Shown here: piece by piece, positions 1 to 9,006 of the stretch | Layout of the letters: each line of letters begins with the position of its first letter | Position numbering within the stretch: position 1 is the first letter of the stretch | DNA from: Bacteroidales bacterium | GTDB taxonomy: Bacteria; Bacteroidota; Bacteroidia; Bacteroidales; Lentimicrobiaceae | Reading direction: 5' to 3' | DNA length: 42,756 bases | Assembly: GCA_024636955.1 (NCBI GenBank) | Contig: JAGXGB010000026.1 | Location: forward strand, 1-42,756 | The notes under the pieces: model-generated | The model's database searches: none | Seen by the model: the letters and a program-made list of their open reading frames with translations, nothing else | What the model was told of the DNA's origin: nothing | Made by a program: the position numbers and the translations under genes

Positions 1-1
1 A

Positions 2-3000
2 GCTGGTGCCATAATATATGTTAATTCCAATGGCACCTTTACACGATCGGCAGTTGGCTCATTCACTGCTGTCGGTGAATATGGAGAATTTACAACCGAT
101 GCTTCAGGAAATTATACGGGCTGGTTTATTACTGAGCCAACCACCAACACACGTTTTACCCCGGGTAACCAGGTGTTTATGCGTATACGGCTAAACGACG
201 GTAACGGCGGAACAACTGCAGCTCATTACCTTACAATTACTGAGAGTGTTACAGTACTGAGCTTTTCTACAGGAACCACAGCTATCGACGGAACAGCCAT
301 AAGAGCTGAATCAATGGCAGTACCTAAGAACTTTTCAATGCTTTATGATAATGAAGCCGGTACCGGAAGACCTCTCTGTGGTACAAGTATTGAAGCCACA
401 GGAGTTGACTTTTCAACTCTGTTGTATGCATCATTCTTCCAAACTTCAGTAGCCGGAGTTAATGGCGCCTGGGGTGGTATAGTCCCCAATGTTAATACCA
501 ATGGTGTGAAGTGCATTGAAGAACGCAGTTTGGCCACCGGCAATATAGTGAATGCCAACACATCGCCTGATGGCATGTGGGGGACTACCAATACTGTGAA
601 TCCAGCAGGCGGTATAAGCAATGTACTGGTGCTCGACTTAACACCATTGTCAGAAATAACTGTAACACCCACTTCACTTACCGGATTCAGTTACCTGCTT
701 GGAAACGGTCCGTCAACACCCCAATTATATAACGTAAGTGCAACAGAGTTGGTTGGAACAGGCAATATTGATGTTTTAGCGCCTGTAAATTATGAAATAT
801 CATCTGATGGAATCAACTGGCAAACAAATGTTGCACTACCTTTTGCTGCCGGTATTATAACTAACCAGCCGGTAACCATACATGTAAGATTAAAAGCCGG
901 ACTTGCTTCTGGAAGTTATAATAATGAATTTATTACCCACTCAGGAGGTAATGCACCACAGGTTACTGTATCCTGCTCAGGACTGGTAACTGCGCCTGCA
1001 CCGGTGTTGGCATCAGAAGTGGTACCTGAATACATTCAGGGTATAAATGGCACAAACCCACAACGAGTACCTCTCTCATTTTACATGAGTATCAATAATC
1101 TTGTGCCAAATGCCACCTATCGCTATTACAATGGCGCAGTGCTGGAGAGTGATCTTCCTGGTGCTGATGGTGCCGGAACTATGATCATTGCAAACACCAC
1201 CGGAACATTTACCAGGACAGAGGTGCCTACAATGGCAGCCGGCTTCGGAGAACTAACAGCAAATGAAACCGGTGAATGGAGTGGCTGGCTAATGCTTGAA
1301 TCAACAGGTGATGCACGGTTTACTCCGGGTAACATGTTGTATATGCGCCTTATGCTTAACGACGGAAACGGTGGAACTAGCTGTGCTTACAGGCTCACTT
1401 CCTCTACCGCTGCTTCAGTTATAAACTTCGGTACCGACAATGACCCTGACACCGGAACAGGTATAAGAGCAGTATCAGCTTCTGCTTCAGGTAATATGAT
1501 CTACCTGTTCAGCAATGAGGAAGGTACCGGCAGGCCATTATATGCCACAAGCATTGAAACCACTGATATAGATTATACTGCGGTGGGGTTGTATGTTGGT
1601 TTTTATACCACTGCGGTTGAAGGCACCAATGGCTCATGGGGAGGCATTGTTCCCAATGTGCTTCCTTCCGGCCTATTAAGAATTGAGGAGCGCAGCCATA
1701 TTGACGGCAGCATAGTAACATTCTGGACTACAACTGATGGAGTATGGGGAGCAACAGATACCCGCAATCCTGTTGGTGGTGATGCCATGGAGCTGGTAAT
1801 TGATCTGCTTCCTCCACCTGTACCAGAAATTACTGCAACTCCCACTTCGCTATCAGGGTTCAGCTATGTTGAACAATATGGTCCTTCGGCTTCACAATTT
1901 TATTTATTAACAGCTGAAAATCTGGAGGGAAGCGGCAATATAGATATTGTTGCCCCAGTTAGTTATGAAGTATCTCTTGATGATACTACCTATACAACAT
2001 CATTACAGGTTCCTTTTGCTGATGGCCTAATCACCGCACAACCGGTAACAATTTATACCCGCTTAATAGCTGGTTTACAGGCAGGCACATACAATGAAAA
2101 TATCATTCACACCGGTGGTGGTGCAGATACTGCAATAACAGGGCTCAGTGGAACAGTTGAACTGCCACCGCAGCCCCAGTTGTCTGACGTTCTGTTACCA
2201 ATATATATACAGGGTGGCGAAAGCAACAGCAACCGTGTTCCCATGGCATTCAGAGCTACACTTGTAAACCTGAGCCCTTCTTCTACTTATCGTTACTATA
2301 ACAAAGCAGTTGTTGAAGCAGACGAACCAACATATACAGGGGTAGGATATCCCATTATTGTTGATTCAGATGGTATCTTCACCCGCACTACCGGTAACTC
2401 ATTGGGCACACCTGGACAGTATGGCGAATTTATTACTGATACTGATGGTAGCTACACTGGCTGGTTTATGCTTGAGCCAGTAAACAACCAGAGGTTTGCT
2501 GCAGGCAATCAGCTATACATGCGTGTAATGATAAACGATGGAAACGAAGGCACCGATATTGACAAATACCTCACCAGCGCTGAATATACATCTGTATTGG
2601 AATTCACTACAGAACCAGGTGTTAATGGTGGTACTGCAATAAGGGGCACAAGTTATGATGCCTCAGGCGACTTTGTATTCCTGTACAATTCTAATGAACG
2701 TCCGCTTTTTGGAACAAGCATTGAATCTACAGGAATTGACTTCGCTGCCACAGGCGTATATGCCCCCTTTTATGCCAATACCGTTGCAGGAGAAAACGGT
2801 GCATGGGGAGGCATTGTGCCAAACACTAACTCTGAAGGTGTACAGATTATAAAGGTTTACTCTAACGAAAACCGTTCATTAGTTAACACTTACGGTATGC
2901 CAACAGGCGTATGGGGAATGACTGACACGCGTAACCCGGCTGGGGGCGTTGGTGAAGCGCTCTTCATTAACCTGCAAACCATCAATACAACAAACATTCA

Positions 3001-3223
3001 AACCCCATTAGCCGCCATTTGGTACAACGGAAGCACAATTTCAGTGCGCCCGGCCGATAATGATAAATACACTTTCACCCTCTTAAACCTACAAGGAAAA
3101 ATAGTGGTTAAACAAGATCTCACAGGTCAGAGGGAAATCAGCATCAATGTGCCGGCAGGGGTTTATGTTGCCCGGTTCATGAGTAATGGAAGGGTGTATG
3201 CTCAAAAGTTGGTGATAAGATAG
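2..3223 (+). CDS. T9SS cargo protein with alternating repeats, 5' truncated
   Basis: The reading frame is open from base 2, so the gene begins before the window; 1073 codons are visible. Two kinds of unit alternate. Unit A, about 265 residues, contains tyrosine-rich segments such as ATYRYYNGAV and YMRLMLNDGNGG; the copies lie near 2-640 (partial), 1000-1810 and 2170-2965. Unit B, about 115 residues, starts with a TPTSLTGFSY-like motif and has an Ig-like strand pattern; the copies lie near 650-995 and 1820-2165. The last ~75 residues form a type A T9SS sorting domain: a beta-rich segment with LLNLQGKIV, then GVYVARF and a basic KLVIR end. The product is probably secreted and attached to the cell surface. 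The first methionine in this stretch (base 173) is internal, because the sequence before it matches the equivalent part of the other A units. The function of unit A is unknown to me. Confidence 0.85.
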   Translation, partial: AGAIIYVNSNGTFTRSAVGSFTAVGEYGEFTTDASGNYTGWFITEPTTNTRFTPGNQVFMRIRLNDGNGGTTAAHYLTITESVTVLSFSTGTTAIDGTAIRAESMAVPKNFSMLYDNEAGTGRPLCGTSIEATGVDFSTLLYASFFQTSVAGVNGAWGGIVPNVNTNGVKCIEERSLATGNIVNANTSPDGMWGTTNTVNPAGGISNVLVLDLTPLSEITVTPTSLTGFSYLLGNGPSTPQLYNVSATELVGTGNIDVLAPVNYEISSDGINWQTNVALPFAAGIITNQPVTIHVRLKAGLASGSYNNEFITHSGGNAPQVTVSCSGLVTAPAPVLASEVVPEYIQGINGTNPQRVPLSFYMSINNLVPNATYRYYNGAVLESDLPGADGAGTMIIANTTGTFTRTEVPTMAAGFGELTANETGEWSGWLMLESTGDARFTPGNMLYMRLMLNDGNGGTSCAYRLTSSTAASVINFGTDNDPDTGTGIRAVSASASGNMIYLFSNEEGTGRPLYATSIETTDIDYTAVGLYVGFYTTAVEGTNGSWGGIVPNVLPSGLLRIEERSHIDGSIVTFWTTTDGVWGATDTRNPVGGDAMELVIDLLPPPVPEITATPTSLSGFSYVEQYGPSASQFYLLTAENLEGSGNIDIVAPVSYEVSLDDTTYTTSLQVPFADGLITAQPVTIYTRLIAGLQAGTYNENIIHTGGGADTAITGLSGTVELPPQPQLSDVLLPIYIQGGESNSNRVPMAFRATLVNLSPSSTYRYYNKAVVEADEPTYTGVGYPIIVDSDGIFTRTTGNSLGTPGQYGEFITDTDGSYTGWFMLEPVNNQRFAAGNQLYMRVMINDGNEGTDIDKYLTSAEYTSVLEFTTEPGVNGGTAIRGTSYDASGDFVFLYNSNERPLFGTSIESTGIDFAATGVYAPFYANTVAGENGAWGGIVPNTNSEGVQIIKVYSNENRSLVNTYGMPTGVWGMTDTRNPAGGVGEALFINLQTINTTNIQTPLAAIWYNGSTISVRPADNDKYTFTLLNLQGKIVVKQDLTGQREISINVPAGVYVARFMSNGRVYAQKLVIR

Positions 3224-3251
3224 GTTAAGGCCCCCCGGCCAACCTATGTAG

Positions 3252-3280
3252 AGAGACGGCATGCTAGCCGTCTCTTTTTT
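3252..3280 (+). terminator. Rho-independent terminator
   Basis: A perfect 9-bp stem (AGAGACGGC at 3252-3260, GCCGTCTCT at 3267-3275) with a 6-nt loop is followed by a T run, 28 bases after the stop codon of the T9SS gene. Confidence 0.85.
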
Positions 3281-3309
3281 ATGCACCTATCGAGACCTGC
3301 CATCTTGAA

Positions 3310-3352
3310 AGAGGAAGCACCAATGCGGCTTTGCTACATTAGTGCTTTCTCT
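3310..3352. terminator. Long imperfect hairpin between convergent genes
   Basis: Arms 3310-3325 and 3337-3352 pair over 16 positions with only two non-Watson-Crick pairs, enclosing an 11-nt loop. The hairpin lies between the plus-strand T9SS gene and the end of the minus-strand phosphate operon. It lacks a good T run on either side, so calling it the operon's terminator is tentative; it could instead be an mRNA 3'-end stabiliser. Confidence 0.45.
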
Positions 3353-3397
3353 AAAATCATACAATATTACCACTCAACTCAATGAGAAGGAAAAGGA

Positions 3398-4453
3398 TTA
3401 AAAAAACAACCCCAAATTAACATACAACCCTGAAGTATTAGGTCTTCCATCTATATCAATTTCATAGAGGAAGGTGCGATAATTTAATGCAAGGTTAACA
3501 TTTTTAACAGGCTTGTATTGTACACCGCCCATAATTAGTGAGCCTCTCTGTCGAGTCCATGATGATTCAATATTTAGTGGTATCTCCCTATTGAGATTAT
3601 CATAACGGGCAAAGATTTCAAATTGAGGGTTGAAGATATAGGTGCCGAATACTGAGATGCCACCTGAAGTATATTCTTCAGCTGGAGCGCGGAAGTTGGT
3701 GGCGTTGTTCATAAAGTTGTATTCAACGCCAACCCTGAACAGGTCTTTTTGCTCATATCCAAGGAAAGCAGAGAGTACTGAAATGGTTGATGTATCTAAA
3801 ACAGCACCAGTAGGTAGTCCGGTAAATATGTCATTCCTCCTGAACTTGTTAGCCATTACATCATAGTGCAACCTGGCGATTAATCCGGTGGCAGGCTTGA
3901 TGGTAGCATTAGCACCGTACTTGTGTACACCGAAGTTATCCTGAATACCTTTATAACCTTCACCATTAACAGCATATAGATTGAATGATATAAAATCGTT
4001 CAATGGAAGCTCGGCGCTTAAACCTAAATCGGCAGTGGTACCCATGCCATATTCATCATTAAAGGTTTTCATGATATAACGGTAACCCCAAAATTTATCC
4101 TGCAGGTCGAAATGTTTCAGTGGAATCATACCGAACGATAATTTCAATTCTGGTAATACTGCCCATTCCATATAAGCGTTCTTTGCCCATGCAGTGAAGG
4201 CTTTAGCGTCATTATCATAGGAAACATCAAAGATTACCCTTCCTGAAAGATTTTTTGCGAAGTCGTACTTGTAACCCAGGTATGCCCTTTCAAGGTTGAA
4301 GGAACTGGTGCGTGTAACATCCTGTGTAAGGTCGTACTTGTAATTGAAGAATACCACTCCAATACTGCTTCCTCCTGGTTTGAATTCATTTTGTGCTTTG
4401 AGGGAAATGGCACCGACAAGCAGTAACAGTGCAATTGCTAATTGTTTTTTCAT
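3398..4453 (-). CDS. Outer-membrane porin-like protein of the phosphate operon
   Basis: 351 residues with a signal peptide (about 1-20, ending SLKA before QNEF) and then a run of alternating hydrophobic and aromatic beta strands ending in a C-terminal aromatic residue (GLYVNLGLFF), as expected of an outer-membrane beta barrel. It resembles the OprO/OprP-like phosphate porin group. It is the last gene after pstS, pstC, pstA, pstB and phoU on the same strand, 71 bases beyond phoU, so a role in moving phosphate or polyphosphate across the outer membrane is likely. The substrate is inferred from position, not from residues I can point to. The 71-base gap could hold its own promoter, but I see no clear TAnnTTTG element there. 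Confidence 0.75.
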   Translation of the reverse strand: MKKQLAIALLLLVGAISLKAQNEFKPGGSSIGVVFFNYKYDLTQDVTRTSSFNLERAYLGYKYDFAKNLSGRVIFDVSYDNDAKAFTAWAKNAYMEWAVLPELKLSFGMIPLKHFDLQDKFWGYRYIMKTFNDEYGMGTTADLGLSAELPLNDFISFNLYAVNGEGYKGIQDNFGVHKYGANATIKPATGLIARLHYDVMANKFRRNDIFTGLPTGAVLDTSTISVLSAFLGYEQKDLFRVGVEYNFMNNATNFRAPAEEYTSGGISVFGTYIFNPQFEIFARYDNLNREIPLNIESSWTRQRGSLIMGGVQYKPVKNVNLALNYRTFLYEIDIDGRPNTSGLYVNLGLFF

Positions 4454-4524
4454 GGTGGTTATTTGGTTTGATAGTGTGGAATGCGTGATTTATTTGAATC
4501 AATAGGTCAAATTAATAGGCATGC

Positions 4525-5196
4525 TTATTTTTTATGCTTTTTATGCCTCAGTATTCTGGCTTCTTTATGAAAGATAATCTCCTCAGCAATGTTTTTTATA
4601 TGGTCGCCTACGCGTTCAAGCTTTCTGACCACTACATAGAGGTTCAGGCAAGCATCTACATCGGCAGGGTTGTCTTGCAAATGTCGGGAAATTAACTGAA
4701 TTGCATCATCCTGAATTTTATTAAGTATATCATCTTTGACAAAAATAGTACGCAATGCAATTTCACCGGTATCATTTTCCATGGCTTCAAGGGTGGTAAG
4801 CAGCATGATATGACAGGTTACATACATGTGGTTAATATTCAGCATTGAAATCAAATCATGCTTGAAAGGCTGCTCACTGCGCTTAACAATGCGGGCGATA
4901 CTGCGGGCATAATCACCGATGCGTTCGAGGTTAATATTGATCTTCAAGGTGGAAAGTACAAACCTGAGGTCGTTGGCTACCGGGTTATATAGTGCAAGGA
5001 TGTTCTCACAGGCTTTCTCGATATTTACTTCCAGTCCGTTAATCCGCTTCTCATAGCGTATAACTTCATTGGCCAGGTCGACATCAGCATTGTTTAAGGC
5101 ATCACCTGACTTATCAAGCTGCAGCAGCACCAGGTTGGCTAACTCGATGATTGAACTTTTCAGGTTTGCTAATTCAATTTCAATTTGTGGTATCAT
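4525..5196 (-). CDS. phoU: Phosphate signalling regulator PhoU
   Basis: 223 residues made of two repeated three-helix PhoU domains (about 15-100 and 118-205). Each carries the typical helix with RIGDYARSIARI or RVGDHIKNIAEEI, whose acidic residues bind metal in this family. PhoU connects the Pst transporter to the PhoR sensor kinase and keeps phosphate uptake in check. It follows pstB by 21 bases, the normal order. The C-terminal HKKHKK tail is strongly basic. No phoR/phoB pair is found in this window. Confidence 0.93.
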   Translation of the reverse strand: MIPQIEIELANLKSSIIELANLVLLQLDKSGDALNNADVDLANEVIRYEKRINGLEVNIEKACENILALYNPVANDLRFVLSTLKININLERIGDYARSIARIVKRSEQPFKHDLISMLNINHMYVTCHIMLLTTLEAMENDTGEIALRTIFVKDDILNKIQDDAIQLISRHLQDNPADVDACLNLYVVVRKLERVGDHIKNIAEEIIFHKEARILRHKKHKK

Positions 5197-5217
5197 GTTT
5201 AAGTACTTTTATATATT

Positions 5218-5970
5218 TCAGCCGAATCGCCCGGTTATATAGTTCTGTGTTTGCAGATGAGCCGGCTTCAGGAACATCCTTTTAGTAGTATCATACTCAA
5301 TCAGCTTACCCATATAGAAGAAAGCGGTTTTGTCACTGATTCGACCGGCCTGTTGCATATTGTGGGTAACGATAACAATGGTATAACTTTTCTTGAGTTC
5401 AAATATAAGGTTTTCGAGCTTACTTGTTGATATGGGGTCAAGTGCTGAAGCAGGTTCATCCATCAAAATGACTTCAGGCTCTACCGCCAATGTGCGTGCA
5501 ATGCAAAGGCGTTGTTGCTGGCCGCCTGAAAGAGAGAATGCAGGTTTTTTAAGACTGTCCTTCACTTCATCCCACAATACAGCTTTTTTAAGCGACGTTT
5601 CTACTACTTCATCAAGTTCAGATTTTTTATTCATACCCTGGATGCGCATACCGAAAGCCACGTTTTCATAGATACTGGAAGGAAAAGGATTTGGTTTCTG
5701 GAACACCATGCCTACCTTTTTTCGCAACTCTTCGGTATTAACAACAGGATCGTAAATATTAATGTCGTTGATCAGTATCTCTCCTTCCATTCTGAAGTTC
5801 TCAATGTAATCGTTCATGCGGTTGAAAAGTCTGAGGAAGGTAGATTTACCACAGCCCGAAGGACCGATAAGGGCTGTTACCTGGAATGGATCGATAATCA
5901 TCGATACATCCTGCAAGGCATGATTATCGCCGTACCATACATTTATATTTTTTGCAATTAGCTGATTCAT
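5218..5970 (-). CDS. pstB: Phosphate ABC transporter ATP-binding protein PstB
   Basis: 250 residues, the usual length for PstB. The Walker A motif GPSGCGKST is at residues 36-44. The ABC signature LSGGQQQR and Walker [13 protein letters not shown] follow, and the switch histidine lies in VTHNMQQA. PstB hydrolyses ATP on the cytoplasmic face to drive phosphate import through PstC/PstA. It starts 10 bases after pstA ends, within the same operon. Confidence 0.96.
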   Translation of the reverse strand: MNQLIAKNINVWYGDNHALQDVSMIIDPFQVTALIGPSGCGKSTFLRLFNRMNDYIENFRMEGEILINDINIYDPVVNTEELRKKVGMVFQKPNPFPSSIYENVAFGMRIQGMNKKSELDEVVETSLKKAVLWDEVKDSLKKPAFSLSGGQQQRLCIARTLAVEPEVILMDEPASALDPISTSKLENLIFELKKSYTIVIVTHNMQQAGRISDKTAFFYMGKLIEYDTTKRMFLKPAHLQTQNYITGRFG

Positions 5971-5980
5971 TTTTTTCTTT

Positions 5981-6838
5981 TTACCATTTAACTTTTTTCT
6001 GCCACTTATTGCGCAAGTATATACTTATGCCATTAAGGACAAAAGTGAGGAACAGCAGGACTATTATACCTGCTGAAGCGTTGACCTGAAACTCAGGCTG
6101 TGGCCGGGAAGTCCAGTTGAATATCTGTATTGGCAGTAGGGTATAATCATCAAGCGGCGAATTGGGAATAAACGGAACATATACCAATGCGCCCACAACA
6201 ATAAGCGGAGCTGCTTCACCGATGGCTCTGGCCAATGCCAGGATTATACCGGTAACTATGCTTCCTGAAGCTGCCGGCAAGAGTTGCCTGCTAATAGCTT
6301 GCCAACGTGTAGCTCCGAGGGCATAGGCTGCCTCTTTGATGGTACGGGGTACTGCTTTAAGCGACTCGCGAGTGGTGACAATTATTACGGGAATAATTAG
6401 CAGGGATAGTGTGAAACTCCCGGCCAACAAACTTCCTCCAAGTCCAAGGTACCGGTTAAAAAGCGCCAGCCCGAGTATGCCATATATTACCGATGGTACC
6501 CCTACCAGATTAGAGATGTTAATTTCAAGCATCCGTGAGAAAAATCCCTTCCTGGCATACTCCTCCAGATATATTCCTGCTGAAACACCAAGGGTAACTG
6601 AGAATATGATAGTAAGAGCAAGCATCCAGAAAGTGCCTATAAGAGCAGTATAAATACCTGCTTTTTCAGGAAATCGTGAGGGTAATGAGGTAATGAAATC
6701 CCAGCTAAGCCGTGATAGTCCGGTTTGCAATATAATAAAGATGAACACCGCAAGCATTATCAGACCCAGTAAGGTGTTGAGAATACCAAAGTACTTGAAC
6801 AGTGAATCATTGAGTCTGTTTTTCTTTGTTCTATTCAT
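5981..6838 (-). CDS. pstA: Phosphate ABC transporter permease PstA
   Basis: 285 residues with about six membrane segments. The ABC-permease EAA loop reads [20 protein letters not shown] and contacts PstB. It forms the inner-membrane channel with PstC. Its ATG overlaps the end of pstC by 8 bases (ATGAATAG), so the two are probably translationally coupled. The order and sizes are standard for the family. Confidence 0.95.
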   Translation of the reverse strand: MNRTKKNRLNDSLFKYFGILNTLLGLIMLAVFIFIILQTGLSRLSWDFITSLPSRFPEKAGIYTALIGTFWMLALTIIFSVTLGVSAGIYLEEYARKGFFSRMLEINISNLVGVPSVIYGILGLALFNRYLGLGGSLLAGSFTLSLLIIPVIIVTTRESLKAVPRTIKEAAYALGATRWQAISRQLLPAASGSIVTGIILALARAIGEAAPLIVVGALVYVPFIPNSPLDDYTLLPIQIFNWTSRPQPEFQVNASAGIIVLLFLTFVLNGISIYLRNKWQKKVKW

Positions 6839-7709
6839 ATTGCCTGTGGTATTTGCGTTTAAGCCAGAGACTTATGTTATTCATCACAAAAGTGAGCAGA
6901 AAGAGCACCATTCCTGCAGCGAAGATGGTACGGTATTCGAGGGAATCTCTTGGCACATCGCCCAGACTCACCTGCACGATGTAAGTTGTAATTGTTTCAA
7001 CAGGCACCAGCGGATTAAAAGTAAAATTTGGCTGCTGTCCTGCTGCAATGGCAACGATCATAGTTTCACCAATGGCCCTTGATACTGCCAGAATTACCGA
7101 AACGATTATACCTGAGGAAGCTGAAGGTATCAACACCCTGAAAACTGTTTGAAACCGGGTGGCTCCCATGCCATAAGATGCATCGCGCAGGGTACGTGGT
7201 ACTGCAAAAAGGGCATCTTCGCTTAATGACGATATCATGGGAATGATCATAATACCCATCACAATACCCGGCGACAATGAATTAAAGCCCGCCAGACCGG
7301 GTATGAACTGTTGCAGGAAAGGAGTCACAATTGTAAGGGCAAAAAAACCATAAACTACCGTGGGTACTGAGGCCAGTACTTCGAGCATTGGTTTAACTGT
7401 TTTACGAAAGTTGCGGTTTGCATACTCATTCAGGTAAATTGCTATACTAAGACCTACTGGCAGGGCTACCAGTAGGGCAATAAGCGAAGTGAGGAAAGTT
7501 GCAGAAAGTAGTGGCCAGATTCCAAACTCCTTTTTTGAAAATAATGGTGTCCATTCTGTACCTGTAAGAAATTCCCAAATTGACACGTCAATAAAGAACC
7601 TACTACTCTCATAAATGAGGATAACCAGAATCCCGGCCGTAGTCAGGATAGTCATCAGGCCACTGGCAGCAAGAAGTTTTTCTATTACTTTTTCTTTAGT
7701 CCTTCTCAT
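6831..7709 (-). CDS. pstC: Phosphate ABC transporter permease PstC
   Basis: 292 residues, about six transmembrane helices, with the EAA loop AVPRTLRDASYGMGATRFQT. It pairs with PstA to form the inner-membrane phosphate pore. It is 71 bases downstream of pstS; I see no hairpin or promoter-like element in that gap, so it is likely on the pstS transcript. The last bases overlap the start of pstA. Confidence 0.95.
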   Translation of the reverse strand: MRRTKEKVIEKLLAASGLMTILTTAGILVILIYESSRFFIDVSIWEFLTGTEWTPLFSKKEFGIWPLLSATFLTSLIALLVALPVGLSIAIYLNEYANRNFRKTVKPMLEVLASVPTVVYGFFALTIVTPFLQQFIPGLAGFNSLSPGIVMGIMIIPMISSLSEDALFAVPRTLRDASYGMGATRFQTVFRVLIPSASSGIIVSVILAVSRAIGETMIVAIAAGQQPNFTFNPLVPVETITTYIVQVSLGDVPRDSLEYRTIFAAGMVLFLLTFVMNNISLWLKRKYHRQYE

Positions 7710-7780
7710 GTTGTCAGTGTCATTATTCCTATAAGTATGTTATGCGTTTCCTGAATCTGATGATACCAGAGTATAAATCA

Positions 7781-8758
7781 CTATTTTACAGGTTGCAGGG
7801 TACTAATAAAAGTTGACCATTTGGCTTTTACCTCAGCTGTTTCATTATCAGCCAGTGGAATATAACCTACTTCGCTTGCAAGCATGGATGTATTATCGAG
7901 GTAAAATGTTACAAAGTCCTGAACAACTTCCTTTTCAGCCGCTTTGCTGTTCACATAAATGAACAATGGACGTGAAAGTGGAGTGTAAGTTTTATTCTTT
8001 ACTGTTTCCAGGGTAGGTAAAATAGCACCCTCACCATTGGATGGGTCTTCATCGTCAACAGCCAGCAATTTGAGTTTGTCCTTATTGTTTTCAAAGTATG
8101 CTAGTCCGAAAAAGCCCAGAGCTCCTTCATCAGAAGCAACGCCTTGAACTAAAACATTATCGTCCTCACTTGCTGTATAATCGCCTCGGCATTGCTTGGC
8201 CTCGCCCATTATAGCTTCGGTGAAATAGTCGAAAGTACCTGATGCAGTGCCTGCACCATAAAGCTGTATAGGCCTATCGGGCCAGTCACTGCGCACCTGG
8301 TTCCAGCGGGTAACAACACCTTGTGCGGCAGGTTCCCAGAGCTTTTTTAATTCGGCAACAGTGATATCACTTGCCCAGTCGTTTGCCGGATTCACCACTA
8401 TAGCCATACCATCATATGCTATCAGCAATTCAACAAAGCTTATGTTGTTGGCAGTGCATTGATCGATTTCACTTTGTTTAATAGCACGTGATGCATCGTT
8501 AATGTCGATTTCACCGCGACTGAATTTCTTGAAACCTCCACCGGTTCCTGATTCACCAACAGTAACTCTTACACGGGGATAGGCGGCAGTATATTCTTCG
8601 GCAACAGCTTCGGTAACCGGATATACAGTGCTTGAACCATCAATAGAAATGGATCCTTCTTTCTCTCCGGCTTTACGAGGTTCACCACATGATGCAAGTA
8701 GTGCAACTATTAGCACCGGAAATGCGAAATTTTTAATGTTTAGACTCATTTGTTTCAT
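7781..8758 (-). CDS. pstS: Phosphate-binding lipoprotein PstS
   Basis: 325 residues. The N-terminus is a lipoprotein signal with lipobox LASC (lipidated Cys24), so the protein should be tethered in the periplasm. Phosphate-binding segments typical of PstS are present: DGSSTVYPVTEA, then GESGTGGGFKKFSRGEIDI. It captures phosphate and hands it to PstCA. The first ATG is used here; Met4 could also serve as the start without affecting the signal. It is the first gene of the six-gene phosphate operon and has the best promoter evidence of that operon directly upstream. Confidence 0.95.
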   Translation of the reverse strand: MKQMSLNIKNFAFPVLIVALLASCGEPRKAGEKEGSISIDGSSTVYPVTEAVAEEYTAAYPRVRVTVGESGTGGGFKKFSRGEIDINDASRAIKQSEIDQCTANNISFVELLIAYDGMAIVVNPANDWASDITVAELKKLWEPAAQGVVTRWNQVRSDWPDRPIQLYGAGTASGTFDYFTEAIMGEAKQCRGDYTASEDDNVLVQGVASDEGALGFFGLAYFENNKDKLKLLAVDDEDPSNGEGAILPTLETVKNKTYTPLSRPLFIYVNSKAAEKEVVQDFVTFYLDNTSMLASEVGYIPLADNETAEVKAKWSTFISTLQPVK

Positions 8759-8776
8759 AACCTATAATTTAAGGTG

Positions 8777-8784
8777 CAAAATTA
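8777..8784 (-). promoter_or_regulatory. -7 promoter element of the pst operon
   Basis: Read on the minus strand, TAATTTTG matches the Bacteroidota -7 consensus TAnnTTTG exactly. It lies 18 bases upstream of the pstS ATG and 20 bases downstream of the Pho-box-like repeats, which sit where a -33 element would be. Confidence 0.6.
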
Positions 8785-8804
8785 TTCCCAGTATATTAAT
8801 TAAT

Positions 8805-8833
8805 TCTTAAGAAATTGTTACGAAAAGGTTAAG
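8805..8833 (-). promoter_or_regulatory. Pho-box-like 11-bp phased direct repeats
   Basis: On the minus strand three 7-mers begin exactly 11 bases apart: CTTAACC (8833-8827), CGTAACA (8822-8816) and CTTAAGA (8811-8805), each separated by four A/T-rich bases. PhoB and PhoP response regulators bind repeats with this period; the Bacillus PhoP box is TTAACA-like. The placement just upstream of the -7 element suits an activator of pst transcription. Period and position are seen; the regulator is inferred. Confidence 0.6.
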
Positions 8834-9006
8834 CTTTCTTGATTCTGTTTAATTATTGTATTACTTTTATCGTTCTCGTTATAACAAAGTCCGATAGCTT
8901 ATATTACTAATGTTTTTTCTTACCGGGGACTTGCAAGGATTACAGGAAAGTTTCAAGTAAACTATATATGCCATTGCATGATTCACACCTTAAACCACAT
9001 TCTGTT

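Noticed and set aside
343-672. 109-codon minus-strand frame over the T9SS repeat gene, with a similar one at 1603-1845
   Set aside because: Both are mirror frames produced by the repeated unit of the plus-strand gene and resemble each other for that reason only.
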